Origin: Mobilibacterium timonense
GTDB lineage: Bacteria > Bacillota > Clostridia > Peptostreptococcales > Anaerovoracaceae
Assembly: GCF_900155555.1 (NCBI RefSeq)
Contig: NZ_FUHN01000008.1
Span: 256,117 to 320,116, forward strand
Length of the DNA: 64,000 nucleotides
Direction: 5' to 3'
Part shown: positions 27,679-36,189 of the stretch, one piece after another
Layout: each line of letters begins with the position of its first letter
How positions within the stretch are numbered: the stretch's first letter is position 1
Translations under genes and position numbers: made by a program
The notes under the pieces: generated by a model
Seen by the model: the letters and a program-made list of their open reading frames with translations, nothing else
Databases searched by the model: none
What the model was told of the DNA's origin: nothing

Positions 27679-28848
27679 ATGGGTAACAAGACAGAGCGCA
27701 TTCTTGTGCTGAACCTCGGTTCAACATCCAGCAAGATCGCCGTATATGACAACGACAAGGAAGTTTTCAAGGAGACCATCCGTCACTCTCAGGAAGAGAT
27801 GAGCCAGTTCAGCGGCGTTATCGACCAGTTCGAGTTCAGAAGAGACAAGATTTATGACGCGCTTAAGAAGAACGGCATCTCCACCGATTCTCTCACAGCA
27901 GTTTGCTCCAGAGGCGGAAGGATCATCGCCTGCCCTCACGGAGCTATCGAGATCGACCAGGAGATGGTGGACTACCTGACGAGACCTGACGATGCTTACC
28001 CTCACGCTTCCCTGCTGGGCAGCCTGGTAGCTTTCGACCTGAAGAAGCAGTACGGAATCCCTGCCTGCATCTACGACGCCATCGGAACAGACGAGATGCA
28101 GCCTATCGCAAGAGTTACAGGAGTTCCTGAGATCCCTCGCTTCACAGTAGGGCACACTCTGAACACCAGAGCCATGGGCATCAAGTGTGCAGAGGAGATC
28201 CTGCACAAGGACTTCGACGACTGCACATTCATCGTTGCACACCTGGGCGGCGGTTCTTCCATCCGTCTGTATCACAAGGGCGTGAACATCGACGCCGTGA
28301 ACGACGACGAGGGCAACTTCACACCTGAGAGAGGCGGCGGAGTAAGTGCCAAGGAGCTGATCAAGTTCACCGGCGACCGCATCGCTGAGGGACAGACAGT
28401 AAAGGATGTTACCAAGAGATTCCACGGCGAGGGCGGCCTGAAGGCTCACCTTGGCACGACGGATGCCATCGAGGTGGAAAAGATGATCGAGGCCGGCGAT
28501 GAGTATGCGAAGATCGTTTACGATGCTATGGCATACAGAGTTGCCAAGGACATCGGCACACTGGCAGTTCCTGTTGCCGGCAAGGTGGACAGGATCATCC
28601 TCACCGGAGGTATCGCTTACTCCAAGATGCTCACACAGAACATCATCAAGCTGGTAGACTGGATCGCGCCAGTTGAGGTGATGGCTGGAGAGTACGAGAT
28701 GGAGGCACTTGCCGGCGGTGCTCTCAGAGTTCTCCAGGGCAAGGAGAAGCTCCAGAACTTCGGAGAGATCAAGAAGGCTGCTGTAGACAGGATCCGCATC
28801 TGCGACGGAGTTGAGCCGTTCACAGCACCTGCAAAGTACCACAAGTAG
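27679..28848 (+). CDS. buk: Butyrate kinase
   Basis: The 389-aa ASKHA kinase interconverts butyryl phosphate plus ADP and butyrate plus ATP. Motifs are ILVLNLGSTSSKIAVYD (phosphate loop), FTVGHTLNTRAM, VAHLGGGSSIRLY and ILTGGIAYSKM. It is about 30 residues longer than most butyrate kinases, with the surplus in a C-terminal tail (from GEIKKAAVDRIRICDG). The phosphate butyryltransferase usually found beside buk is absent here. Codons are strongly biased, suggesting high expression. Branched-chain acyl kinases of this family cannot be excluded. Confidence 0.94.
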   Translation: MGNKTERILVLNLGSTSSKIAVYDNDKEVFKETIRHSQEEMSQFSGVIDQFEFRRDKIYDALKKNGISTDSLTAVCSRGGRIIACPHGAIEIDQEMVDYLTRPDDAYPHASLLGSLVAFDLKKQYGIPACIYDAIGTDEMQPIARVTGVPEIPRFTVGHTLNTRAMGIKCAEEILHKDFDDCTFIVAHLGGGSSIRLYHKGVNIDAVNDDEGNFTPERGGGVSAKELIKFTGDRIAEGQTVKDVTKRFHGEGGLKAHLGTTDAIEVEKMIEAGDEYAKIVYDAMAYRVAKDIGTLAVPVAGKVDRIILTGGIAYSKMLTQNIIKLVDWIAPVEVMAGEYEMEALAGGALRVLQGKEKLQNFGEIKKAAVDRIRICDGVEPFTAPAKYHK

Positions 28849-28876
28849 TCTTTCCCGGAAAAAAGGAAGAACGCTC

Positions 28877-28906
28877 GGCGGCAGCTTCGGCTGTCGCCTT
28901 TTTTTT
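28877..28906 (+). terminator. Terminator of butyrate kinase
   Basis: GGCGGCAGC and GCTGTCGCC form a 9-bp stem with TTCG tetraloop, followed by eight T. Confidence 0.9.
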
Positions 28907-28947
28907 GCGCAAACGGGGCAACATATATTTTGGTTTTTTCCCTACTA

Positions 28948-28988
28948 CCCCCCCCGATTTGTGCTAAAATACAATTCAGAATGGGGGG
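28948..28988 (+). promoter_or_regulatory. Extended -10 promoter flanked by C8 and G6 tracts
   Basis: TGCTAAAAT (28962-28970) is an extended -10 element. A run of eight C (28948-28955) lies just upstream in the spacer/-35 zone and six G (28983-28988) just downstream, so ACCCCCC and GGGGGGT form an inverted pair around the promoter. The C tract could vary in length and change promoter strength; that is inference. Confidence 0.45.
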
Positions 28989-29025
28989 TAAGTTTATTTA
29001 TACACAATTTTTTCGGGTATCAGAA

Positions 29026-31482
29026 ATGGCTATTGATTATGACACATATATAAGATCACATCTGGAAACGGCTGTTTCACACGGTGATATCGAGATCTGG
29101 TATCAGCCGCAGATCCGGGCCCTGTCCGGGCAGGTGTGCGGCTTTGAGGCCCTGGCCCGGTGGAAGGATCCGGAGCTGGGATATCTGTATCCTAACAAGT
29201 TCATACCGGTCCTGGAAAAGAATTATCTCATCCACAAGCTAGACTCCTTCATAGTTGAGGAAGTGTGCAAGGTCCAATCCCAGAGGCTGACTCAGGGGAT
29301 CCAGCTCATACCGATATCGGTCAACCTGTCGCTCGAGGATTTCCAGGCCATGGACATCGTCGGCTTCATCGATTCCTGCGCGGACAGATACCAGGTCCCT
29401 CACAATTACATAAAAATAGAGATCACGGAGACCATGATCCACGGCGATCCCGAGTCCCTTCACAGGCAGCTGGATTCCCTGCGGGAGCTCGGCTTCGAGG
29501 TGTGGCTCGACGATTTCGGGAGCGGCTACAGCTCGCTAAACGTGCTGAAGGACTACGACCTGGATCTTCTGAAGATCGACAGGGAGTTTTTCAGCGACTT
29601 TTCACAGAAATCCAGGAGCATCATAGCCTCTATCATCCGCACGTCCAAGGATATAGGAATGAGATCTCTTGCCGAGGGCGTGGAAACGGAGGAGCAGTTT
29701 CTCTTTCTCAGGAAGATCGGCTGCGACCTCATCCAGGGATATTACTTCGGACGCCCGGCTCCACTGGAGCAGGAAATGGAGGATCTGAAAAGGCGTGGCA
29801 TCTTCCCGGAGGAACGCTCCGCGATAAACTTCTGGAACGAGGCCGACAAGATCAAGCTGCTCACTGATCTTCCTATCGCGCTCATCATGGATGATGGAGA
29901 GTCTCTGAATACTGTATATATCAGCGATGCGCATCTCGAAGAGCGACTTTCCTGCGGTCTCTCGCCTGTCCGCGACGGAGAAGACTACTGTCCGCCTGAG
30001 GATCACTTTTTCAACCAGAAGGCCGCCTCTTTCCTGCGCTCCCTCCCGCCGGACGGTGAAAACTCCAGCGAGCTCGTGAACCACAACGGAAACTACATTA
30101 AGCTCACGGCACGGGAGGTGGTGAGGTCAAAGTGGCACGTGCTGTATCTCCTCACCCTCAGCAACATCTCGGTGTCGGAAAACCAGGTGGCGAACGCGTC
30201 CATCAACGGGATACTGAGGGACAATCTGCAGCTGTTCAACCAGGTGTCCGTAATAGCTCCAGAAGAGATGAAGATCACCTTCTTTTCGGGCAGCCACTCC
30301 AGGTACTCGGGCAAGCCCGGCATGGCTCGGGAGGACATCCTGGATTTCGCGTCAAGATCTGTATATCCGGACGACAGGGCGCTTTTCCTTGAGTTTACCG
30401 ACGTCGATACCCTGCCTGAAAGGCTCAGAAAAAATGACGTTCCATTCCTCTCACAAGCCTTCAGGATGCGCAACGATAAGGGTGAATATCAGTGGGAGGA
30501 GCTTTGTTACGTCTTCGGCAGCGGGATAAACAAAGACCTCGTGGTCTCTTTCCGCCACACCATGCCGGTGAATAACGACGAGATAGCCCACAGGGTGTTC
30601 ACGTCTCTGGGCGTCTCAGAGAAGCAGATGGACTCTCTGGACGTTTCTGTCACCTCAGAAGACCTCTGGCGCAACCTTCAGCTGGGCAGCACCCTGAAGT
30701 TCTTCTGGAAGGATACGAACCGGAGATTCCTTGGCGCTTCACGCACATTCCTCAATTACTACGGCATCCAGGACGTTAAGGAGATAATCGGAAAGACCGA
30801 CGACGACATACAGTGGAACGTGCCACCAGAGACCTACCGCAGGGATGAGCTGGAGGTGCTGGAGTCGGGCAGGCACGTCGTTGCAAGCCCCGGAAAATGC
30901 ATTGCCGGCGGCGTTCCCCGGGACATCGTCGCCACGAAGCTACCTGTTTTCAAGAACGGCAAGATCGTAGGCCTGGTGGGATTTTTCATAGATTCAGATA
31001 ACTCCGCCTACGTGGCCAGAGACATCAGGTCCGCCCGCTTCCTGGACAAGACTACGGGTTTTCTCAACACCCAGGGACTCATACCGGTGATACGGGGTTA
31101 CGGAGACAACTGGGAGGTGCGCGGAACGGACTTCACCCTGAAAAAGTTCCACCTTCACGGTTATCGCCGCCTCCTTCGGGAATATGGCCCCGGCGGCACG
31201 GCTAAGATCCTGCGGGCCGTAGCCGACAAACTCAGGGGAGCCGTAGGTCTGCAGGCTGTCCTCGCCTATGGAGGTTCCGGCGACATATTCACCCTTTACC
31301 AGTCGGGCGCTCCCGAGGATGACGCCAGGTTCGAGGACACAGTGATCGAAACTATCCAGTCCGTACGCGAAGTAGACGGGCTCGCATGCACGTTCTTTGC
31401 CGACTGCACATCTGTGAGGTACAGTGATTCAGAGAACACCGATGCCATGACCCGCCTGCTCACGGAGAAGGTGCCGGTATGA
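29026..31482 (+). CDS. EAL-domain c-di-GMP phosphodiesterase with PAS and degenerate GGDEF domains
   Basis: From the N-terminus: an EAL domain (residues 20-265) with the catalytic set EAL (41-43), SVNLS, EITET, LDDFGSGYSSL, KIDREF, AEGVE and IQGYYFG, so c-di-GMP hydrolysis is expected; a middle region with no named domain; a PAS-like domain (about 555-660, LKFFWKDTNRRFLGASRTFL); and a C-terminal GGDEF-like fold whose signature is YGGSGDIF, unlikely to make c-di-GMP. No membrane segment is visible, so it is a soluble regulator. The start at ATG 29026 is chosen because the promoter overlaps earlier start codons; the ribosome site is weak. Total 818 aa. Confidence 0.85.
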   Translation: MAIDYDTYIRSHLETAVSHGDIEIWYQPQIRALSGQVCGFEALARWKDPELGYLYPNKFIPVLEKNYLIHKLDSFIVEEVCKVQSQRLTQGIQLIPISVNLSLEDFQAMDIVGFIDSCADRYQVPHNYIKIEITETMIHGDPESLHRQLDSLRELGFEVWLDDFGSGYSSLNVLKDYDLDLLKIDREFFSDFSQKSRSIIASIIRTSKDIGMRSLAEGVETEEQFLFLRKIGCDLIQGYYFGRPAPLEQEMEDLKRRGIFPEERSAINFWNEADKIKLLTDLPIALIMDDGESLNTVYISDAHLEERLSCGLSPVRDGEDYCPPEDHFFNQKAASFLRSLPPDGENSSELVNHNGNYIKLTAREVVRSKWHVLYLLTLSNISVSENQVANASINGILRDNLQLFNQVSVIAPEEMKITFFSGSHSRYSGKPGMAREDILDFASRSVYPDDRALFLEFTDVDTLPERLRKNDVPFLSQAFRMRNDKGEYQWEELCYVFGSGINKDLVVSFRHTMPVNNDEIAHRVFTSLGVSEKQMDSLDVSVTSEDLWRNLQLGSTLKFFWKDTNRRFLGASRTFLNYYGIQDVKEIIGKTDDDIQWNVPPETYRRDELEVLESGRHVVASPGKCIAGGVPRDIVATKLPVFKNGKIVGLVGFFIDSDNSAYVARDIRSARFLDKTTGFLNTQGLIPVIRGYGDNWEVRGTDFTLKKFHLHGYRRLLREYGPGGTAKILRAVADKLRGAVGLQAVLAYGGSGDIFTLYQSGAPEDDARFEDTVIETIQSVREVDGLACTFFADCTSVRYSDSENTDAMTRLLTEKVPV

Positions 31483-31513
31483 TAAAACAGTCTGCCGTAC
31501 CGCGGATACAAAA

Positions 31514-31538
31514 GGCGGCCGCATCAGATGCGGCCGCC
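31514..31538 (+). terminator. Strong GC hairpin after the EAL gene
   Basis: Perfect 11-bp arms GGCGGCCGCAT/ATGCGGCCGCC with a CAG loop, 31 bp after the stop. It lacks a T run and may stabilise the 3' end with the following terminator. Confidence 0.5.
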
Positions 31539-31552
31539 ACGGCTGACTTTAC

Positions 31553-31574
31553 GAGGGGCTCGCCCCCTCTTTTT
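31553..31574 (+). terminator. Rho-independent terminator of the EAL gene
   Basis: GAGGGG and CCCCTC arms around CTCGC, followed by TTTTTCG on the plus strand. The convergent ferredoxin gene ends ten bases further on. Confidence 0.7.
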
Positions 31575-31583
31575 CGTTATCTT

Positions 31584-31772
31584 TTACTCCTGCTCGCGGA
31601 TAGCGCTCACCGGGCAGTTCTCGATGGCCTCCAGCACACCGTCTCTGTTTTCATTCGTTGTGTCAGCGACGGCCTCGGCCTTTCCCTCATCGTTCATCTC
31701 GAAAACCTCCGGGCAGGTCGATGCACACAGTCCGCACCCGATACATACATCCTGATCTACATATGCTCTCAT
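31584..31772 (-). CDS. Ferredoxin, single [4Fe-4S] type
   Basis: The 62-aa protein has CIGCGLCASTCP near residues 10-21 and a distant CPVSAI near the C-terminus, the four-cysteine pattern of a single-cluster ferredoxin with an acidic middle. It is a cytosolic low-potential electron carrier. AAGGAGGAATGACA precedes the ATG. It is divergent to the ric gene with a 22-bp palindrome between them, suggesting common control. Confidence 0.93.
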   Translation of the reverse strand: MRAYVDQDVCIGCGLCASTCPEVFEMNDEGKAEAVADTTNENRDGVLEAIENCPVSAIREQE

Positions 31773-31830
31773 TTGTCATTCCTCCTTTGCTTTATCTTGT
31801 GTATCTACTATAGTGCAGCTGCTTCTTATC

Positions 31831-31852
31831 TTCTGTATCCGGGGATACAGAA
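31831..31852. promoter_or_regulatory. 22-bp perfect palindrome between ferredoxin and ric
   Basis: TTCTGTATCC (31831-31840) and GGATACAGAA (31843-31852) are perfect inverted arms with a GG spacer. It sits between the divergent starts, 59 bp from ferredoxin and 113 bp from ric. A dimeric regulator of the CRP/FNR (HcpR-like) or Rrf2 class is a plausible binder, given the nitrosative-stress function of ric. No regulator gene is in the window. Confidence 0.55.
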
Positions 31853-31964
31853 TTCTGGTTGTTTTTGAAGTACATTATCCATATCCAAAGGCGAGATGAA
31901 AACAACGAAAACACTCAACTAAGATCACCGAGCGGGTGTCACCCGACAACAAGGAGGAATAGAT

Positions 31965-32660
31965 ATGATCACAGAAAAAATGTCTCTGGCCGAGGTCGTA
32001 AAGGAGTACCCTCAGACCATCCCTTATCTCAACGACCTGCATCTGGACTACTGCTGCGGCGGCCATCAGCCGATGGACGAGTCTTTCACCGACGGCTCCG
32101 TGGATCTCGAGAAAGTCCTGGCGGAGCTCAACCGCATCGCGAGCCAGCCGGAAAAAGCAAGCAACGGTCAGGCGGGCACCATCGAGGCGTTCGAGAAGCT
32201 CAGCGTGAACGAGATGCTCTCCGATCTGGAGACCACACACCACATTACCGAACGCGAGATGATGGACGAGATCGACGCCCTGCTGAACAAGATCCTCGTA
32301 GTCCACTACCCGAACCACGGAGAGGAGCTCACGAAGGTGCACAACCTCTTCGCAAAGCTGAGGGCAGAGCTCGAAGAGCACTTCGCCAAGGAAGAGCGGC
32401 TCGTGTTCCCGATGATGCGTGCAAACCCTCACCCTGACAAGGAGACCGTAGCCCAGGTCAAAATCCTCGAGAATGAACACACATCCGCCGGCGACATGCT
32501 GAAACAGCTGAAGATTCTGACAGATGACTACACACTACCCGAAGACGCCTGCCCGACATTCGCCCGGACATATTCCGTCATGAAGGCGTTCACCGAGGAC
32601 GTTTTCGTACACGTCTTCAAGGAAAACAGCATCGTATTCCCTGAGTACGAGGAGCAATAG
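31965..32660 (+). CDS. ric: Iron-sulfur cluster repair di-iron protein (ScdA/Ric family)
   Basis: The 231-aa protein has the short ScdA N-terminal domain (LNDLHLDYCCGGHQPMDE, Cys29-Cys30) and a hemerythrin-like four-helix domain with iron-binding HHITER, HYPNHGEE, EEHFAKEERLVFPMM, ENEHTSAG and VHVFKENSIVFPEYE. Such proteins repair Fe-S clusters damaged by NO or oxygen and act in the cytosol. AAGGAGGAATAGAT precedes the ATG. The Fe-S-rich enzymes in this window (serine dehydratase, ferredoxins) are natural clients. Confidence 0.95.
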   Translation: MITEKMSLAEVVKEYPQTIPYLNDLHLDYCCGGHQPMDESFTDGSVDLEKVLAELNRIASQPEKASNGQAGTIEAFEKLSVNEMLSDLETTHHITEREMMDEIDALLNKILVVHYPNHGEELTKVHNLFAKLRAELEEHFAKEERLVFPMMRANPHPDKETVAQVKILENEHTSAGDMLKQLKILTDDYTLPEDACPTFARTYSVMKAFTEDVFVHVFKENSIVFPEYEEQ

Positions 32661-32691
32661 AAGCGATAGAAGCGCAAACATCGCGCAGGCG

Positions 32692-32735
32692 AAAAAAGAC
32701 TTCCCGGCGGAACACCCACCTGGAAGTCTTTTTTT
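32692..32735. terminator. Bidirectional terminator between ric and recR
   Basis: AAAGACTTCC (32695-32704) and GGAAGTCTTT (32722-32731) form a 10-bp stem flanked by A and T runs, so both convergent transcripts can end here. Confidence 0.85.
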
Positions 32736-32745
32736 ACTTTTATAT

Positions 32746-33348
32746 TTACAGCTCCCTCCTGCCTTCCATCGCCTTCAGCAGGGTCACCTCGTCAGCGTAC
32801 TCCAGGTCGCCTCCCACCGGTATTCCGTGGGCGATCCTGGTGACCTTGATCCCTGTGGGCTTCAGCAGCCTTGCGATGTACATGGCCGTCGCCTCACCCT
32901 CTATGTTGGGATTTGTGGCCACGATTATCTCCTTGACCCTGTCGTCCTTCTGCAGCCTCACGATCAGGGACTTGAGGTTGATGTCGTTCGGGCCGGTGCC
33001 CTCCGCCGGAGAGATGACCCCGTGGAGGACGTGGTATCTGCCCTTGTACTCCCGGATCCGCTCCATGGCGATGACGTCCTGCGGGGTCTCAACCACGCAG
33101 ATGACCGATGGATCCCGGCTCTCGTCGGAGCAGTAGATGCAGGGATCCTGGTCCGTGAGGTTGCCGCAGATCGAACAGTAGTGGAGGCTTTTTTTTGCCC
33201 CCACGATGGCGTTGGCCAGCTCGCCGGCCTCCTGATCGCTGAGGGACAGAATGTGAAAAGCCAGCCTCTGCGCCGTCTTGCCGCCGATGCCCGGGAGCTT
33301 GGAAAGCTCGTTCACCAGCCTGTTAAGAGGTCTCGGGTACTCTCTCAT
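32746..33348 (-). CDS. recR: Recombination mediator RecR
   Basis: The 200-aa protein loads RecA at gaps with RecO/RecF. It shows the helix-hairpin-helix [20 protein letters not shown], a four-cysteine zinc finger ([16 protein letters not shown]) and a Toprim domain ([29 protein letters not shown]). Length is standard. It begins one base after the ybaB stop, so translation is coupled, in the common dnaX-ybaB-recR order. Confidence 0.98.
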   Translation of the reverse strand: MREYPRPLNRLVNELSKLPGIGGKTAQRLAFHILSLSDQEAGELANAIVGAKKSLHYCSICGNLTDQDPCIYCSDESRDPSVICVVETPQDVIAMERIREYKGRYHVLHGVISPAEGTGPNDINLKSLIVRLQKDDRVKEIIVATNPNIEGEATAMYIARLLKPTGIKVTRIAHGIPVGGDLEYADEVTLLKAMEGRREL

Positions 33349-33349
33349 C

Positions 33350-33700
33350 TTACAGCCCCGGGATGTTCAGGCCTCCTGTGATGCGGCCCATCTGCTCCTC
33401 TACCATCTCGTCGATCTGGCGCATGCCCTCGTTTACGGCTGCGATGATCAGGTCCTGGAGCATCTCAGGATCCTCCGGATCGATGACGTCCTTGTCCAGC
33501 TTCAGAGCCACCAGCTCCTTGTTGCCGTTGATCGTCACCTCCACGGCACCGCCGCCGGCAGTGGTGGTTATCTCCTTTTCTCCCAGGCTGGCCTGAGCCT
33601 CTTCCATCTCGCGCTGCATCGCCTGCACCTGCTTCAGCTGTGCCTGCATGCTGCCGCCGCCCGTCTTAGGCTTCTTGCCTGCTCTCATTCCTCTTCCCAT
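33350..33700 (-). CDS. YbaB/EbfC family nucleoid-associated protein
   Basis: The 116-aa DNA-binding protein has the helical [22 protein letters not shown] segment and beta core [18 protein letters not shown] of the family. Its Gly/Lys-rich start ([16 protein letters not shown]) is common in Firmicutes. AAAGGAATGAC precedes the ATG. It lies between dnaX and recR. Confidence 0.96.
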   Translation of the reverse strand: MGRGMRAGKKPKTGGGSMQAQLKQVQAMQREMEEAQASLGEKEITTTAGGGAVEVTINGNKELVALKLDKDVIDPEDPEMLQDLIIAAVNEGMRQIDEMVEEQMGRITGGLNIPGL

Positions 33701-33754
33701 GTCATTCCTTTCCGGGCCTCGCCCTCATCTGGAAAATCCGATATTTCTGTTTCT

Positions 33755-35839
33755 CTATTCGATAGTGAACGGCACATCGCCGATCTTTGACTTTATCAGG
33801 GCCGCGATGGCATCGTCCTCTCCCATCGGCTCGTCATCCCCATCGCCTGCCGTCTCAGGGCCGTCCGCCACGGGCGCCATGTTTTCCACCTCAGGCGGGA
33901 CGTAGTCCGCCGGAGGTATCGAGTCCTCGTAGTCTTCGTCTCCTGAAAAAGGAGGTTCCGGTTCGTACTGCTCTTCCGGCATCTCGCGAGGCTCCGGCCT
34001 TCCCTGCGGCTCCGGCTTTTCGCGGGTATCCTGCCCCCTGCTCAATTCTGCGGACTGGACTGCATTCTCTGCCGGCTCTGCCGCATGCTCCTGCTCGGTT
34101 GCAGATGATGGTGCCTGACCTTGTCCACCGCAGGAGCCCGAAGAAGTTGAAACTCCCTGGGATGCCGCGATCCTCACATTGTCCTCCTTCGGCCTCAGTG
34201 TCACGTAATAGTTCTTTCCGAACCTGGATCTCACCAGCTCCTCTATTTCGTCCTTCTTATTGGCCGCGAGCTTTAGCGACCGGGTCTTGAGAGCGGAGAT
34301 CATCACCTCTCCGTCGATGACCGCGGTCAGTTCAAGATTGGAAAAGATCATATGATTCGAAGGTTCACGGCTCTCCATCTGGGTGCGGATGAATTTCCAC
34401 ATTTTATTGATGTCCGGCTGGTTATCTGCCGGCTTCTGTCCGGCAGCCTGGGAGGCTGCCCCTGCGGTGGCTCCAGCTGGGCCGCTCTCCGGCTTCCGGG
34501 TCGCTTTCCGCGGCACGGGAGTTCCCGGGGCTTCCGCCGGAGCGCCTTGAGCCGCGGTCTGATGCCTGGCGGTTTTTTTCTTTTCCACCTCATGAGGCGC
34601 AAAAGCCTCTTTCCGCTCTGCCGCGAGGATCTCGGCGCGCGATGCCCTCTTTTTCTCCGTGGATACAGGAACTATCTCCGGTTTCGCGGGACGCGACGGC
34701 CTCGGTGGCTGAACTGGCTGCCCCTGCTGCGGAGCCTGGCCTCCGCAATATGCGGCCGGACCCTCTATGAGCTGGACCGTCGCCGTGTCCAACAGGATAC
34801 CTGTCTTTGTGGAATATCTCGCGAGGTCCACGAAACCCGTGAGAGTCCTGATGCCATCCGTGATCTGCGAAAGCTCCATCCGGGCGGCCTGGTCCCTGAG
34901 TCGCTCCATGTTCTCCGGGGAGACCTTGACCATGACCTCTGGCTTTTTTGCCACCTTCACCACCATCAGATCGCGGTAGTGGCCCATGAGGTCGCCGATC
35001 ATCACCTTAGGGTCTGCACCTGCGGCGGTCATGGCCTGTATGGCCTCAAGCGCTCCCGCCGCGTCCTGGTCGATGATACGGTCCGTGAGGTCCAGGTAAA
35101 AATCCCTCCCCGCGGCCCCGGTGTACTCCAGCACAAGTTCTTCCGTCACCGGGTCGTCTCCGGCGCTGATGCACTGCTCGAGGATGCTGAGGGCATCCCT
35201 GACCGAACCATCGGCGCTCCTCGCGATGAGCCGGAGCGCGGGCTCCGTTACGTTGACTCCTTTTTTACTGCAGATGCGGCTCATGCCCTCTGCCAGCTCG
35301 TCCTCGGAGACCCGTTTGAAATTCAGGGTCATGCAGCGGGATCTTATGGTCGGCCGCACCTTCTCCGGGTCGGTGGTGGCCAGGATGAACACCGCGTACT
35401 CTGGCGGTTCCTCAAGGGTCTTGAGAAAAGCATTCTCCGCGGACGCGGAGAGCATGTGGACCTCGTCGATTATGTATACTTTGTACTTACCGAGCACCGG
35501 TGGATAGTACACACTGTCGATGAGTGATCTGATATCGTCCACGCCGTTGTTGGAGGCGGCGTCCAGCTCAACGACATCCATGTATTTTCCATCTCTAATG
35601 GCCTGGCAGTTCTGACACTGGCCGCATGGTTTGTCCTCTGTGTCGCCGGTGCAGTTCAGGGCCTTGGCCAGTATCCTGGCCGTCGTGGTCTTGCCCGTCC
35701 CCCGGATCCCCGTGAAGAGATACGCCTGGCTCACGGTCCCGTTCTTCAGCTGGTTCTGAAGGATCTTAACGATATGCTTCTGGCCGATCATTTCGGAAAA
35801 AATCTCCGGTCTCTCCGACCTGTACAGCGCGTAGTGCAC
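33755..35839 (-). CDS. dnaX: DNA polymerase III subunit gamma/tau
   Basis: The 694-aa clamp-loader ATPase has Walker A GIRGTGKTT (44-52), the zinc cysteines C-x8-9-CGQCQNC and the DEVHML box, then domain III and a long low-complexity tail rich in Pro, Glu and Ala after about residue 370, with a folded tau-like segment near 490-560. The start is GTG 35839 behind AGGAGG. A run of seven A lies in the linker (34573-34579) and could support transcriptional or ribosomal slippage to a gamma form; unproven. Confidence 0.96.
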   Translation of the reverse strand: MHYALYRSERPEIFSEMIGQKHIVKILQNQLKNGTVSQAYLFTGIRGTGKTTTARILAKALNCTGDTEDKPCGQCQNCQAIRDGKYMDVVELDAASNNGVDDIRSLIDSVYYPPVLGKYKVYIIDEVHMLSASAENAFLKTLEEPPEYAVFILATTDPEKVRPTIRSRCMTLNFKRVSEDELAEGMSRICSKKGVNVTEPALRLIARSADGSVRDALSILEQCISAGDDPVTEELVLEYTGAAGRDFYLDLTDRIIDQDAAGALEAIQAMTAAGADPKVMIGDLMGHYRDLMVVKVAKKPEVMVKVSPENMERLRDQAARMELSQITDGIRTLTGFVDLARYSTKTGILLDTATVQLIEGPAAYCGGQAPQQGQPVQPPRPSRPAKPEIVPVSTEKKRASRAEILAAERKEAFAPHEVEKKKTARHQTAAQGAPAEAPGTPVPRKATRKPESGPAGATAGAASQAAGQKPADNQPDINKMWKFIRTQMESREPSNHMIFSNLELTAVIDGEVMISALKTRSLKLAANKKDEIEELVRSRFGKNYYVTLRPKEDNVRIAASQGVSTSSGSCGGQGQAPSSATEQEHAAEPAENAVQSAELSRGQDTREKPEPQGRPEPREMPEEQYEPEPPFSGDEDYEDSIPPADYVPPEVENMAPVADGPETAGDGDDEPMGEDDAIAALIKSKIGDVPFTIE

Positions 35840-35910
35840 GGGTGCCTCCTTTCTTCAGCAGTTTCTCGGGCCTCGGTGTGCGGTCTGCGGATGGTTTCCG
35901 CAGAGATAGA

Positions 35911-36062
35911 AAAACGCCCTTAGATAGCTTGCAGAAAGCAGCGAGGTTTAGCTGCGGCACACGAGATGGTCCGCTTATTGCTGCTTCCTCTCGGACCTGA
36001 CAAGGTTCACGGTATCCCGTTGCGCAGGACCCCGAAGCTCTGCAAGCTATCTAAGAGCGCCG
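35911..36062 (-). ncRNA. ffs: Signal recognition particle RNA
   Basis: The conserved SRP domain is visible on the minus strand: TCAGGTCCGAGAGGAAGCAG and the following GCGGACC, forming the Ffh-binding hairpin. The long terminal stem pairs TTAGATAGCTTGCAGA (5' side) with TCTGCAAGCTATCTAA (3' side), and the 3' arm runs into a T5 run that ends transcription. About 150 nt, intermediate between the E. coli 4.5S and the B. subtilis scRNA. It sits before dnaX as in many Firmicutes. Confidence 0.92.
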
Positions 36063-36068
36063 CTGACA

Positions 36069-36097
36069 ATTATAATAAAACATCGGGGGGCTGTCAA
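36069..36097 (-). promoter_or_regulatory. Consensus sigma-A promoter of SRP RNA
   Basis: On the minus strand TTGACA (36097-36092), 17-bp spacer, TATAAT (36074-36069): a perfect consensus, with the start expected at 36062. Confidence 0.92.
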
Positions 36098-36113
36098 TCA
36101 CGGAGACAACATG

Positions 36114-36150
36114 AAAAAAGACTGCAGAAAATTTGATTTCCCACAGTCTT
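36114..36150 (-). terminator. Terminator of the ribosomal protein cluster
   Basis: On the minus strand AAGACTG (36150-36144) pairs with CAGTCTT (36124-36118), followed by TTTT. It lies 40 bp after rplQ and ends the long ribosomal transcript before the SRP RNA promoter. Confidence 0.75.
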
Positions 36151-36189
36151 CCCGTTCGACTTATTTATCAAGTACCATCAGTCTCCGGA

